This document shows, in pieces, positions 33,506 through 44,354 of a stretch of DNA of 64,000 bases. The notes below the pieces were generated by a model, which was given only the letters and a program-made list of their open reading frames with translations, was not told where the DNA came from and ran no database searches. Each line of letters opens with the position of its first letter. Positions within the stretch are counted from its first letter, which is position 1. A program made the position numbers and the translations under genes. Source of the stretch: Xiphydria camelus (Eukaryota; Arthropoda; Insecta; Hymenoptera; Xiphydriidae); the NCBI GenBank assembly GCA_963678675.1, contig OY783196.1, positions 14,502,138 through 14,566,137 on the forward strand. Reading direction: 5' to 3'.

Positions 33506-33880
33506 GGGTAGGCGTACCAGTTATAGCCACTTCCCAGATTTTTGTCTTATAACTAAGATAGGTATATGTGCTTTAAAATGCCTTCTTAAGTTTTAAAATC
33601 GCTGCTCAAATAGTATAAGCTGACTGACACAAACACATACACCTGGTTATTAATGGTGATGAGTGGCTATAATACGGAAAATCAGCAGTTTTTCCTTTTT
33701 ATGGTTTTTTTTTCATTTTACGGAAAGATCGTTATATTTTTTTTCATGAATTGCTACAAGAAAACTATACAATCTATCATTTAGCACCATAGAAGCGTAA
33801 CGATATGTTAATTTTTTACAAAATATAAGACATGACATTTGAAAAATCCTTAAATATGGCTATAACTGGTACACCTACCC
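33506..33880. mobile_element. MITE with GGGTAGGCGTACCAG ends, TA duplication
   Basis: A 375-bp element with ends GGGTAGGCGTACCAGTTATA and GGGTAGGTGTACCAGTTATA, flanked by TA at 33504-33505 and 33881-33882. No ORF. Confidence 0.85.
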
Positions 33881-33882
33881 TA

Positions 33883-34618
33883 CAGACTGCGTGTTCCAGA
33901 GTGTACTTTTCTTTGTCGCGACGACCCGCGACCAGTCGGTAGTTGACACACATCAAAGGGAAGTGTACGTGTGTACACTGGAATGCGCTGTCCGTACGCA
34001 CCGTACTGAGCAATCAATTCTGCTGAACTGTTGTGTCTTAAATAAAATTCAATATTTCCTAGAAGTTAAAAAATTGAAAATACGCCACATCTGTCACGCG
34101 TCCCGAATTAATTCTACGCGGATAACAGCTATGATGCTAAAAGAAATTTTCTTCGATTCAGCGGAAAAAACTAAAGGCCGCTATATGACCGAATTTAGTG
34201 TAAGTATACAGATAATTTTAATACTGCTCGAAATATAATATTACCGCTAGTTATTTGGTTAGTCATCACGAACTGTAATGGGCACTGCCTGCGATTTTCT
34301 TAATTTGATAATAAATTTTTAGATGATTAAAAATTAAAAACCGTGCGCTATCGGCCTGATAATAGTTAAATTCGGTTGATTGAAATTGATTTCGACGCAT
34401 AAAAATGAGCAGAGAAAGAGATATTTCGGGACCACTGATTTGTGTCAATCTTGCCAACATAACGATAATGCTAAAAGACGTCCCTTAAAGATGTGGCTTA
34501 CGATATTTCTTTACATAGCATAGTGTAAAATTTTCATAATTTGACGAGACATGATTGAATTTAATCAATAGTAGACATTGTTAAAATAATATTTCCTTTC
34601 AAAACTACAATATCCCTT
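33883..34618. other. No recognised feature
   Basis: An ORF of 115 codons (33891-34238, plus strand) has no recognisable motif and begins inside the edge of the MITE. No repeat partner elsewhere in the window was noticed, so this may be ordinary intergenic or intronic DNA. Confidence 0.35.
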
Positions 34619-34981
34619 TCAAAAGTTCACGTAAATGGTTTTTTCAGAAGTCGCTTGAAAGAAGAGAAAATAAGAGTTACTCTTACCATTTTCGTGTTTT
34701 AAGTATGCAAGATATTTCGATCCTCCTTTATATTTTACCAGACATTCGTCATTTTGGATTATTTGTACGTTCTTCGATCTCGTAATATAATACTCGTCAT
34801 TATCAAATTTCACCATCGAAAATGACATACTGAGGTATTGAGCGAATATACGTGAAAGTTCGTTATAATTCCACTGATACGATGGTAACCCGGTATGAAA
34901 AATACGACACTTCGAATCGATACTGTTGATAGCCACCAGTATTACTAGTACTTGCAATACTGATTTCAACGTGAACTTCAT
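34619..34981 (-). CDS. Small secreted protein, family unknown
   Basis: A 120-residue ORF starting MKFTLKSVLQVLVILVAINS, which looks like a signal peptide (charged start, hydrophobic core, cleavage plausible near residue 23-24). The mature part has two cysteines (25 and 80), enough for one disulfide, and many Tyr, Ser and Lys. I do not recognise the family. The sequence is not repeated elsewhere in the window, unlike nearly everything around it, so it may be a host gene. At 34654-34686 a 33-bp in-frame segment has a good donor (GTAAGAGT) and a pyrimidine-rich acceptor (TTTCTCTTCTTTCAAG), too short for a normal intron. No polyadenylation signal was seen close downstream. Confidence 0.45.
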   Translation of the reverse strand: MKFTLKSVLQVLVILVAINSIDSKCRIFHTGLPSYQWNYNELSRIFAQYLSMSFSMVKFDNDEYYITRSKNVQIIQNDECLVKYKGGSKYLAYLKHENGKSNSYFLFFQATSEKTIYVNF

Positions 34982-35050
34982 TGAAAAACCATTATTTATT
35001 TCACAGCAATCAGATGCTTCTACTCGAGACTCCTAGTCAAGACTGATATC

Positions 35051-35470
35051 CTCCCAGCATCCCCTTGCATGCTTTCACCAGTTCGTAAATGCACACAGAC
35101 GATATAGCGAATTTTTCGACCAATCACTAATATTCACTGTTAGCGCGCGTAAAAGTAGTCTATATGATTGGTTGAAGATCGAAGAAAGAGTCCCCTAACA
35201 TCTCTCCTTGCATGCTTTCGCCAGTTCATGGCTGCACACAGACGACATAGCGAATTTGTCGACCAATCATTAATATCCACTGTTAGCGCGCGTAAAAGTA
35301 GTCTATTATGATTGTGGTTGAAGATCGAAGAAAGAGTCTCCCAACATCTCTCCGGGCATGCTTTCGCCAGTTCATGGATGCACACAGACGATATAGCGAA
35401 TTTTTCGACCAATCATTAATATCCACTGTTAGCGCGCGTAAAAGTAGTCTATTATGATTGGTTGAAGATC
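35051..35470. repeat. Tandem repeat, about 145-bp unit, three copies
   Basis: GCATGCTTTC starts at 35067, 35210 and 35356, giving periods of 143 and 146 bp. Each unit contains CGACCAATCA, CACTGTTAGCGCGCGTAAAA and GAAGATCGAAGAAAG. The minus-strand ORFs here (35140-35543) are products of the repetition. Confidence 0.88.
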
Positions 35471-36229
35471 GAAGAAAGTGTAGGTATACATCAGCTCGGC
35501 AAGCAATCCTGTGAGTACGAGCGGTTGCGACGTTATATCGCATTTACTCGCACTCCCAAAATGAAGCTCTACGTATTATATGATTAGACATGTGATGGTG
35601 CCTGACACGATCTTTCGAAACGTTCGCTGGGAAGTGCACCGCCTCGACAGCCAATCATACGATATTCTTGAGCTTTAAACCAGTAGCGTACAGCCCTATG
35701 AATCACACGAGAGTACGAGTGAGAACGCCGATTAACCGTTGGAATACGTAACGGCCGTTCTAGACTTGTTGCACATTTTCGTATCGTATCGCCGTTGCGT
35801 ATCGATTTATTATAACATAAGATGCGATGCAAAGCGAAAAATTTTTTCCCGTATCGTTGCTGCGTACGCAACGTTGTGCGAATCAAAAATCAGATACGCA
35901 CGTATAATATAGCAACGTTGCGAATAAAGGAGAATTTACCGCAGTGCACCGCGTATCGCATTTTAAATTAATACGCAACAGGAATACGACGCGAGAAGTA
36001 TACGTTTATAAGCAAACCATCGGCTGCAATATATGTATTTGGAATCTCCCATGTCACAAATAAAGAACACCATCCACATGGCTTAAGAGTAACCATGGAA
36101 AATATAAATAAACATGAAAAATTATAGGAACTAACGATAGATATTCGGCTTGAAAGCGGCCGATGAAGTCACCGAGCAGTCCTTTAGCCATTGAAATTGA
36201 CGTACCGCACAATACATTGTAGACTGTAC
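35471..36229. repeat. Third copy of the 2.9-3.6 kb dispersed repeat
   Basis: Colinear with about 2915-3640 in the same orientation, from GTATACATCAG to CATTGTAGACTG, with small indels. The tandem units just before it contain the segment that precedes this repeat at 2877, so the array grew from its left edge. Confidence 0.85.
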
Positions 36230-37243
36230 ATTGTACTTCGTATAAAGACAATTTTAATACCGTCAGTTGTTCGATCATCTAATCATCTTCTGTGTCCGGC
36301 CAGTCAGAATCGTCACCTTCGTCAACAGAATCCAGATCACTAGATGCTCGGGAGCCTACGTCTATAAATTTAAACAAATTGATTAGAAAAATGTAATATT
36401 TTTTGTTTATATTTACTGTTAAATCTGCATACCTGATTCAATGTCACTGTTCACATTCTCAAGAGCTCAACCTTCTCAACATTCTCAAGAGCTCTGCCTG
36501 GTTTCCACGCCCTTACAGGGTATGATTACAACCCTTCCCGTAAAGGAAAAAATAAATCATATCAGTTATTGAAGGCGTTCTATAATTATCAAAAGGCATT
36601 TGAAGACCTAGGCAAAGATGATGTTGACACTTCAGCAGTGTTTCCTGTTTTGCAAGAATTTATCTGCCGGATGTATGGTGTCAAAAACGCAGACACCGTT
36701 AATGAAGCTCGTTTGGTATTCTTTAACGAAGCTTATAAAGTTGCAGACACTACGTACTCATTTGCAAGAAAAATCCGCAATTGCGACGCATCAAACTTGC
36801 CACCATGCTCAACTGAAGTGCAACAGCAACTACTGCGGAGCTCGTACATTGCCAGTATCTGGCTAAATGCAAATTTGCAACAACCAACGGACAAATCTCC
36901 AGAAAACCATGGCTGGTGCATCAACGACGGCAAGTATGAATTCGTCTGGTTTCAAGGAGATCAATTGCCTGAATTTCTTGGAGATGTACTTGTTGAAGAT
37001 TCCAATAAAAGCGACAATGATTGCAACAGTGACATTGAATCAGGTATGCAGATTTAACAGTAAATATAAACAAAAAATATTACAATTTTCTAATCAATTT
37101 GTTTAAATTTATAGACGTAGGCTCCCGAGCATCTAGTGATCTGAATTCAGTTGACGAAGGTGACGATTCTGACTGGCCGGACACAGAAGATGATTAGATG
37201 ATCGAACAACTGACGGTATTAAAATTGTCTTTATATGAAGTAC
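36230..37243. mobile_element. Foldback with transposon gene end in both arms
   Basis: Arms 36230-36450 and 37026-37243 are reverse complements. The right arm is the natural 3' end of the enclosed gene (last 18 bp of exon 1, intron, last exon, downstream sequence); the left arm is an inverted copy of exactly that part. Confidence 0.85.
36451..37197 (+). pseudogene. Transposon-associated protein with PGFHALTGYD motif, 5'-truncated
   Basis: From the left arm onward the frame reads RALPGFHALTGYDYNPSRKG, a motif I know from uncharacterised transposon-linked proteins of arthropods and other animals. It continues to SDIESG with LPPCSTEV and HGWCINDG, both also characteristic. A 71-bp GT-AG intron (37044-37114; donor GTATGCAG, acceptor TTTATAG) joins to an acidic tail (37115-37197) ending DWPDTEDD and TAG. 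The upstream half of the gene is missing, replaced by the inverted arm. The function of this family is unknown to me. The frame is otherwise open. Confidence 0.7.
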
Positions 37244-37669
37244 CTACCATATATTTGTAAGTCGATAACTACTCTAAGAAATTAGTTCGCTTTAAAAAAA
37301 TTTCTGTTAAAAATATTCTTTCACTTCACGCACCTTGTTATATTTGTATAAAGCACTATATCGTCGGTCAAATGCCAAAAGGGTATTCTAAAAAAAATTA
37401 TATCATTCATCCGTTTTAAAAATTGTTAAAACATCTGACATCACAAATAAAATGTTGAGTGTTCTAACATAAGACTGATGTTCGATTGATATATTGAAGC
37501 TCATCAATATTGAATGAGCGCTAAAATATTAACTCCAGGGAAACTAAATTACTATTATTACTAAAAAGATTCCAGAAAATAAACAAAATCATTATCTATA
37601 TTAGAAGCATTCCTAATATAAAAAATTCTGCGGCAAACAACACGAAATCGAGGCGCGCACAATGGATGT
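37244..37669. other. No recognised feature
   Basis: AT-rich sequence with no notable ORF, palindrome or repeat partner. Confidence 0.35.
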
Positions 37670-38060
37670 TTAAACCGTTCCGCCAGGTAGTTAATGCCAA
37701 TATTTCGTTCCGCCAATTTAAATTTCCACTTGAAACAGTTGCCTCAGTAACATATTAAAAATTGAGGCTTAACTAAATAATAAAAATTTTATTGTTCACA
37801 CGACGTATTTAGGATGACCCGCCACCCTTTTAATGCCGGCCAATCGATCCGCCAATTTATATTCATAATTGTGGACTACCAGATGAATAGTAAACAAAAT
37901 TTCAGCCTTAACTAAATAATAATTTTGTGCACTATTTTTTACAAGTTGGGGGCGTTCCGCCAGCCTCCCATACCGCTATCAAGGTTAATCCTCACGGATG
38001 GCACTTAGACATGCCCCCCACAACATTCTCTCAAAAAATAGGCCTTAACTAAATAATCAC
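37670..38060. repeat. Degenerate tandem repeat, about 137-bp unit
   Basis: Three diverged units each end in a GCCTTAACTAAATAAT-like box, at about 37767, 37906 and 38042, and contain a CCGCCAATTT or CCGCCAG box upstream. No coding potential. Confidence 0.65.
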
Positions 38061-38084
38061 TGAAAAATGTCACTAGCTCTTAGT

Positions 38085-38204
38085 CTATAAGAGTAAATAC
38101 GATATACGAATGGGTAGTAGTGAGTGTTTACTAGTCCATGCAGCGACTATCTGCATATACATAATTATATAACGAATCCCTCACGCAGTCACAAGACAAG
38201 GGAG
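38085..38204. repeat. Dispersed repeat preceding hairpin H3
   Basis: Direct copy of the 7975-8126 segment (TACGATATACGAATG to GGGAGCCCCACTCATA). As there, a family H hairpin follows. Confidence 0.78.
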
Positions 38205-38757
38205 CCCCACTCATAACATTTCCATTTTACTCGAATAATTTAATAATTTACCAATTCTAAGGCCTAGAACGCAGGAGTGGGAACCGCGGCGGTTGGCGGT
38301 CGCGTTACAATAGAATTCCGCTCGGTTACGCGGATGCCAGTGCGTTGTCTGCCATATATTCCTATATAAATTAACAGCCGTACGACCGCCAACCGCGGTA
38401 GTTCGCGTCTCGTGCGTTCTGCTGCTAAGATTGTGAAGGCTCTTTCGGAAAAGGATTTGGTCGACAATAATTCGCTTTTGAATCTTATTGTATGGTAGTA
38501 ACTTACTTAAGGAAAATTAATAGGTAAATTATCGGTCCCCTAAGCACAATATTAGTTTTCAAAGTAATTTGAGAGCTAATCCGAGGTTTAACTTGATACT
38601 TCGGGGACCGATAATTTATTAACTTTTCCTAAATAATTTACTGCAATACGGTAAGGTTCAAGAGCGAATTACATCGAATTTCTTTCCGAAAGAACATTCA
38701 CAAACTTAGAATTGATAAATTACTGAATTTTATTGAAGTAAAGTGGAAATACTTCAA
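38205..38757. mobile_element. Hairpin family H, copy 3
   Basis: The same palindrome as 8127-8455, with its left arm interrupted by a 163-bp insertion. The core reads ATTATCGGTCCCC and GGGGACCGATAATT. This is the first unit of a higher-order array. Confidence 0.8.
38262..38424. mobile_element. 163-bp insertion with inverted ends and CTAAG duplication
   Basis: Flanked by CTAAG at 38257-38261 and 38425-38429; the other H copies have one CTAAG. Ends are inverted: TAGAACGCAGGAG on the left and CAGAACGCACGAG from the right, with CGCGGCGGTTGGCGGTCG and CCGCGGTTGGCGGTCG inside. It is GC-rich compared with its host. A 5-bp duplication is unlike the TA and TTA elements around it. Confidence 0.78.
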
Positions 38758-39301
38758 TAATAGTATAACTTGGGTGAGTTAAGAGCTACGCATTCGTATA
38801 ACTGTTACTTCAGAGATTGATAATTTAATTTTTTAATTTACCTAATCTCTTGTCGAGTGATACAATTGGACACCAAACCACGATAATTAAGAACAGGCGA
38901 AGTATTAAATGCTTTGAGCGTTGAAACCGACACTTTAGAGACTAACCATGTTTTTTAACTGATATTTTGCCGTGCAGCATGACTTAAAAAGCTTATTGTT
39001 ATAGATTGATTCCTGTTCTGAATGTGCGCTCAAATAAAAAATTGTTAAAGTATTAAATTTCGGAAACAAAACATGCCTATCTGGGTGAGTCAAAAGCGAT
39101 GCGAGTACACTAGAAACTTCATTGTCCGGACCCCGCGATTATCCAAACATCAGTTATTCGAATTTTTTTGCTAGTGATCTCACACTACACACAAGTACGC
39201 AATTTCGGTCTCGGCGTACTGTAGGTACAATGTAAAAGATTAGTGGCGGGGAGCGGGCGGTGGTCGGCCGTTAGCGAGGGGACATAGGGCGTTTTCACAC
39301 T

Positions 39302-39401
39302 GGCCGACACGGCACCGCATCTATGACTGCGGACGTGAAATCTCATATACATATATGAGATCTCACGTCACAGCCACTGATGCGGTGTCGTGTCGGTGCC
39401 G
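39302..39401. mobile_element. Hairpin insertion in array unit 1
   Basis: About 100 bp with arms GGCCGACACGGCACCGCATC and GGCACCGACACGACACCGC, and a central ATATGAGAT palindrome. It is absent from unit 2 at the matching place (about 40585). Confidence 0.7.
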
Positions 39402-39817
39402 TATGCAATATGTACTTTTAAATATATTCACTACCGCTAATATTAATATTATGTGCATACCTTCAATAAATATGTGTGTGTGTATAGGTATATATAACTA
39501 TAAGTAACATCTTTCACCTAACATCTGTGGATTTTTCTGATGTTCTATCATTCAGACTATTATCTTGGTTTCAATTCGTCCGCATAATCGGGTTTCTTCT
39601 ACAATTCGTATAATTGAGAATCGTAATGTCGCGCCAACGGTATTATCGAAATAGAAGCTGGTACATTCTGCTGAGTTAAACCCGAATTGCATTATAAAGG
39701 GTGATCCATTTACAACAGATCGGTGGAAAAGAACTGTTACGCAACAAGAAATTAGTTACAAATAAAGATAAGTCATTAGTCCCAAAAGCAACGGTTATAC
39801 GATTGTTGAAGCATTTT

Positions 39818-40166
39818 TACTTTACTCGAATAATTTAATAATTTACCAATGCTAAGATTGTAAATGCTCTTTCGGAAAAGGATTCGATCTGTAATAATTT
39901 ACTCTTGAATCTTATCGTATGGTAGTAAATTACTTTTAAAAAGTTAATAAATTACCGGTCCCTGAAGTATCAGTGTTCAAAGTAATTTGAGAGCTAGCCC
40001 GAGGTTGAAACTTCGGGGACCCTTAGTTTATTAATTTTTTCTCAATAATTTACTACCACGCGATAAGGTTCAAGAGTGAATTATTGTACATCGAATTTCT
40101 TCCCGAAAGAACATTCACAAGCTTAGAATTGGTGAATTACTAAATTATTGAAGTAAAGTGAAGATG
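39818..40166. mobile_element. Hairpin family H, copy 4
   Basis: The same palindrome, with ATTACCGGTCCCTGAAG and CTTCGGGGACC as core arms. Second unit of the array. Confidence 0.8.
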
Positions 40167-41023
40167 CTTCAATAATCGTATAACCTGGGTGAATCAAAAG
40201 CCACGCACCCCCCTATGTAACCGTTACTTTGGAGATTCATTACTCAATTTTTAGATTTACCTGATCTGTTGTGTGTCAGGTGATACAATCAGAAATCGAA
40301 TCATGATAGATTAATGCCGTTTCTGGTAGAAAGTCCTAATTAAGGACAGATGAAGTATTAAATGCTTTGAGCATTGAAACCGATACTTTAGAGACCAACC
40401 ATTTTTGTCTGATATCCCAGATAGACATCCTCTTATCCGAATTTATTTGGTGGTGATCTCGCACTACCTACAAGCACGCAGTTTCGGCAAAGTTTGGTTT
40501 CGGTTCGGCGTGGCGTAGGAACAATGTATTTAAAAGGTGAGAGGTGGCAAGCGGGCGGCGATCGGCTGTTAGTGAGGGGAGATATTCACGCATATCCCTT
40601 TGCCTCGCTTCCGCAAGCGAAAATAATAGCAATAGCTATATATTTTTAAACGTGTTCACTACTGCTAATATTAATATGATATACATAATACCTTCAATAA
40701 ATTATTGCGTATGTATGTATATATTAACATCTGTTGATTATCTAAATGTTTTATCAATCGGACTATTATCTTGGTCTCAATTAGCCCGGATAATCGGCTT
40801 TCTCCTATAATTCGTATAGACGAGACTCGCAACATCACGACAACGGTAGATATTATCAAAGAGGAAGCTGGTACATTCTAGTCAGTTAGACTTGAATTAC
40901 ATATGTCATAAAGGGTGATCCATTTATAACAGGTCAGTACTACAGAACTGTATCACGCAACAAGAAAATAGTTAAAAGTAAAAGATAAACCATCGGTCCT
41001 CGAAGTAACTGTTATACAATTAT

Positions 41024-41343
41024 TGAAGCATTTCCACTTTACTCGAATAATTTAATAATTTACCAACTCTAAATTTGTGAATGCTCTATCGGTCTCCGAA
41101 GTACATTAGTTCTCGAAGTATCATAAACTCGAGAATTAATTTCGAGTTAACCCCAGGCTAACCCCGGGTTAGCTCTCAAGTTACTTTGAGGACTAACACT
41201 TCGGAGACCGATAATTTATTAATTTCCTTAAGTGATTTACTACTGAACAATAAGGTTGAAGAGCGAATTATTATAGATTGAATCACTTTCCGAAAGATCA
41301 CTTACAAACTTAGAACTCGTGAGGCATAAAATTATTCAATTAA
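41024..41343. mobile_element. Hairpin family H, copy 5, truncated
   Basis: The left and core arms are present (GATCGGTCTCCGAAG-like and ACTTCGGAGACCGATAAT). The right outer arm is broken by a TTAA insertion at 41344. The core is expanded by a short local duplication of AACCCCGGGTTA-like sequence. Confidence 0.75.
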
Positions 41344-41616
41344 CCCTACAGTACACACGTGGGCCTGAGAAGCCCAGGTCAACATTTAAATGAAGGTAAA
41401 ACAGAAAACTTTTTGTAGAATTTTATGAAATTCCATGTAGCTTCCTGTAAAAGTAAAACTATTTTTTTTAATGAAAGTTGAGTTCAATAAATATTTTTTA
41501 GTTTTAAAATAAAATTTGTGATATACCCCAAACGGATTATAATTTTTTTAATATCCGGGCCTGTTGGGCCCGACGTGTATATCAAAGTAATTTTAATCCA
41601 CGTGTGCACTGTAGGG
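41344..41616. mobile_element. piggyBac-type MITE, TTAA duplication
   Basis: A 273-bp element with ends CCCTACAGTACACACGTGG and CCCTACAGTGCACACGTGG, flanked by TTAA at 41340-41343 and 41617-41620. TTAA with a CCC start is the piggyBac signature. It contains GGGCCTGAGAAGCCC and GGGCCTGTTGGGCCC hairpins and no transposase ORF. The ends do not match the piggyBac at 29928. Confidence 0.88.
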
Positions 41617-41620
41617 TTAA

Positions 41621-41737
41621 GGGCCGGTTTTACAAACACAGTATAAACGCGGTATAGCGCTATACTGAGAATCACCATAACGCTTGGTGCTGGTTATTCT
41701 CAGTATAGCGCTATACCGTGTTTATACTGTGTTTGTA
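41621..41737. mobile_element. Hairpin MITE of the GGGCC type, copy 2, right end lost
   Basis: It starts directly after the TTAA of the previous element with GGGCCGGTTTTACAAACAC. The palindrome around GGTATAGCGCTATACTGAG is intact, but the closing GGCCC is missing. Confidence 0.8.
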
Positions 41738-41940
41738 TCAGTCTTGTGGATCAGTCAAAAGCCACGGACCTGTGTAACCCTTACTTCGGAGGTGGATAGC
41801 TCAAATTCAAATTTAGCTAATTTACATTTAGCTAATCTCTTGCCGAGTGATACAATTTGGAACCGAATCGTGATAGATCAATGCCCTTTCTAGTAGAAAA
41901 TCCTAATTAAAGACCGGCTAATATAAAATATTAGTTAGGG

Positions 41941-42580
41941 TCATACTAGAAAATATTATCAAATCTATTGTCTTTGAAGTATGTAAACCATGTTATTTTC
42001 AGTTCATGAAGTAATTATGTGAAGTGGTTAATTTTATATAATATAGTTTGGGAACATGTTAAAAATACAATGCCATACCGGTAATGTGTATAATTCGAGA
42101 ATTAATTCGAAAGGTACATGATGCATGTAGTTTCAAAAAGTAAGAATATTTTATACCAACAGGGCACCCTTGAAAGATCTGTTATGTACTTCAAAACACT
42201 GTTACTCAGTAGGTAATTAGATAAAATCCAGTTGAATTTTAAGATCATAAGGTTAAGTATACTTTTCTGTATATTATATAATATGTAATGCATAGTTTGA
42301 GACCATAGCTTATAAATAATTGTTTAAGTATTTTATGTGTATGTCGATGCTTATTCATACATCGGACATTATAAACACATTGTCCATAATACGAGTATGG
42401 TATTAGATTCCGCATAACAGAGTCCTAAACAATGCGTATTGTATGTATCCGAAAGTCTCCAAAGTATGCTTTTCATTTAGAATACTTTGAGACCAGTCCT
42501 CAAAGGATGCAAATGTCCTCAAAGCAAACAATCACTCGGAATTTAGTCCTCACATTATGCGTCTTACATATATATATATA
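41941..42580. other. No gene; TTTGAGGAC-type motifs at the right
   Basis: AT-rich. From about 42475 the recurrent motif appears (ACTTTGAGACCAGTCCTCAAAG and ATGTCCTCAAAGC), and 42550-42575 matches 15245-15275 inverted. It ends in a (TA)n run adjoining the next transposon. Confidence 0.5.
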
Positions 42581-44152
42581 GGATGCCCGGGCAAGGAGTA
42601 TAAGTCAAAAAATGGTTAATATGAGATAAGTCTCCTACCAAAACACTTCTACAATTTTCTAGCGACTGTTAAAGAAAATATAAATCTATCCCCCCATCTC
42701 TGTCACACTGACGGTAGTTGGTATTATTAGTACAAGTTTTCATGTTCGGCTCAAATAGTACAAGTCAAGTTATACTAAAGTAACCAGGTCGGGGTTTTGA
42801 CTTGTACTGTTTGGACCTAACCTAATTTTGACAGAATACGTGGGCGCCAAGTAAATCTCCATAGTAAGAATAACATTAACAGAGTAGTGTGGTTTCGTTT
42901 ATTGCCATGTATGCTCGAAAATGTCTTCGCTCAGATCAAGGAGGATGTTAGAACAGGCGCAAGGCAAAGAAGGAACAGCGGGTATGATCATTTCAAAATT
43001 TTATGCTATCTTTCCCTAAGTATGAACATTTTACGAGTAGATGAGGAGAAAATAGAAAATCCTTTCAATGCAGACGTACAGCGTCAGCCATCCTGTAGTT
43101 TTGTTAGCCAACCAATTGTAGAAAGCTCAACCCCTCCAGCAGCAATGTCAGAAACCACTAGCTTGAAAGGTAGGTCCTTTTTTTAACTGAGTAAACTCTT
43201 TAACTGAGTTAATTTTCGGAAAAAAATACGTATTTAGGCGGGTTGGAGCAGGTGTCAGAAGGGGATTCCAATGACCATAGTGATTTTTCGAAAGACAACG
43301 ACGACAGTGAAGTAGACAAAAACTATCACCCAGAAGATACGGAATCAAGTGAGGAAGACAAAATGTTGATGTTTTCATAACTGTGTCGGTGTTAGAGGTA
43401 CCTGTACCAAAACGAAGAAGGATAAATGTCTCTGAAACAGGCTCACAAATACCTCCTACCTTAAACCTTAATCAGGAAAAGGTGGGAAGGAATACAAAAA
43501 ATGGTGTGTACGCTAGAAAGAAAAGAGCAGAAAGAAAAACAAACAGAAATACTGGAAAAAGTTATGTCACAGCGAAGGGAAAAGAAGTAAAAGCAAGGCA
43601 GTCAATTCCTTTGCCTAAATGCCGAATGAAGTGTAAAGAGAAACAAGAAGTACTCCTCTGTGAAGGAAAAACGGCCCGGGAAAAAATTTTTGAAGAGTAT
43701 TGGTCACTCAATGATCGAGACAAAAGGGTCAGTTTCATTGCTGGTCTTGTAGATTCTCAAGAACCTGCAATATCCAGAAAAAGAACTGCAGATCCAGATA
43801 AAGAAAAAATTAGAATGAAGACCCACGTTTTCCATTTAAGGGTAAATGGGAATCGTATTCGTGTATGTAGAGGGTGCTTTATGAAGACGTTGAATGAGAC
43901 CAACATGTTTGTAACAATGGCACTTGCTAACAAGAGCTCAAGTACTTCCGGAATAATGTCTGATGATCAAAGAAGTCGAGCGGCGCCTGCAAATAAGCAC
44001 AGCAGTGATACGATTCGAGAGATTCAGAATCACATTTTGTCATTTCCATTATATAAGTCACATTATACACGAAGAGAGAGCACCAGGCGTTTTCTGCCGC
44101 CTCATTTGAACCTACGAATAATGTATGACATACTGTGAACTACAAAAAAAAA

Positions 44153-44354
44153 CGTGTGGCCGCCACACGCGGAAGAAGTGAAACTTCGATACCAGTTTCT
44201 CTGAATTTGATTCCGGTGGTATTAGTTTCAATTGGCTCTATACAAGTCTTTTACTATGCTTCTTCGTAGAGCCAATTGAAACTAATAACACCGGAATCAA
44301 ATTCAGAGAAACTGGTATCGAAGTTTCACTTCTTCTGCGTGTGGCGGCCACACG
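44153..44354. repeat. 202-bp palindrome in repeat X copy 1
   Basis: Arms begin CGTGTGGCCGCCACACGC and run through GAAGTGAAACTTCGATACC and TCTCTGAATTTGATTCCGG to a small loop near 44255. Itself possibly a MITE. The second copy is at 48565-48770. Confidence 0.88.

Larger units (their letters stand above)
38205..41940. repeat. Higher-order tandem array, 1.2-1.6 kb unit, three units
   Basis: Each unit is a family H hairpin followed by a spacer. Spacers share GTATAAC(C/T)TGGGTGA, GGTGATACAAT, AGTATTAAATGCTTTGAGC, ACTATTATCTTGGT and AAAGGGTGATCCATTTA. Hairpins start at 38205, 39818 and 41024. The third spacer is shortened and interrupted by two MITEs. Confidence 0.8.
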
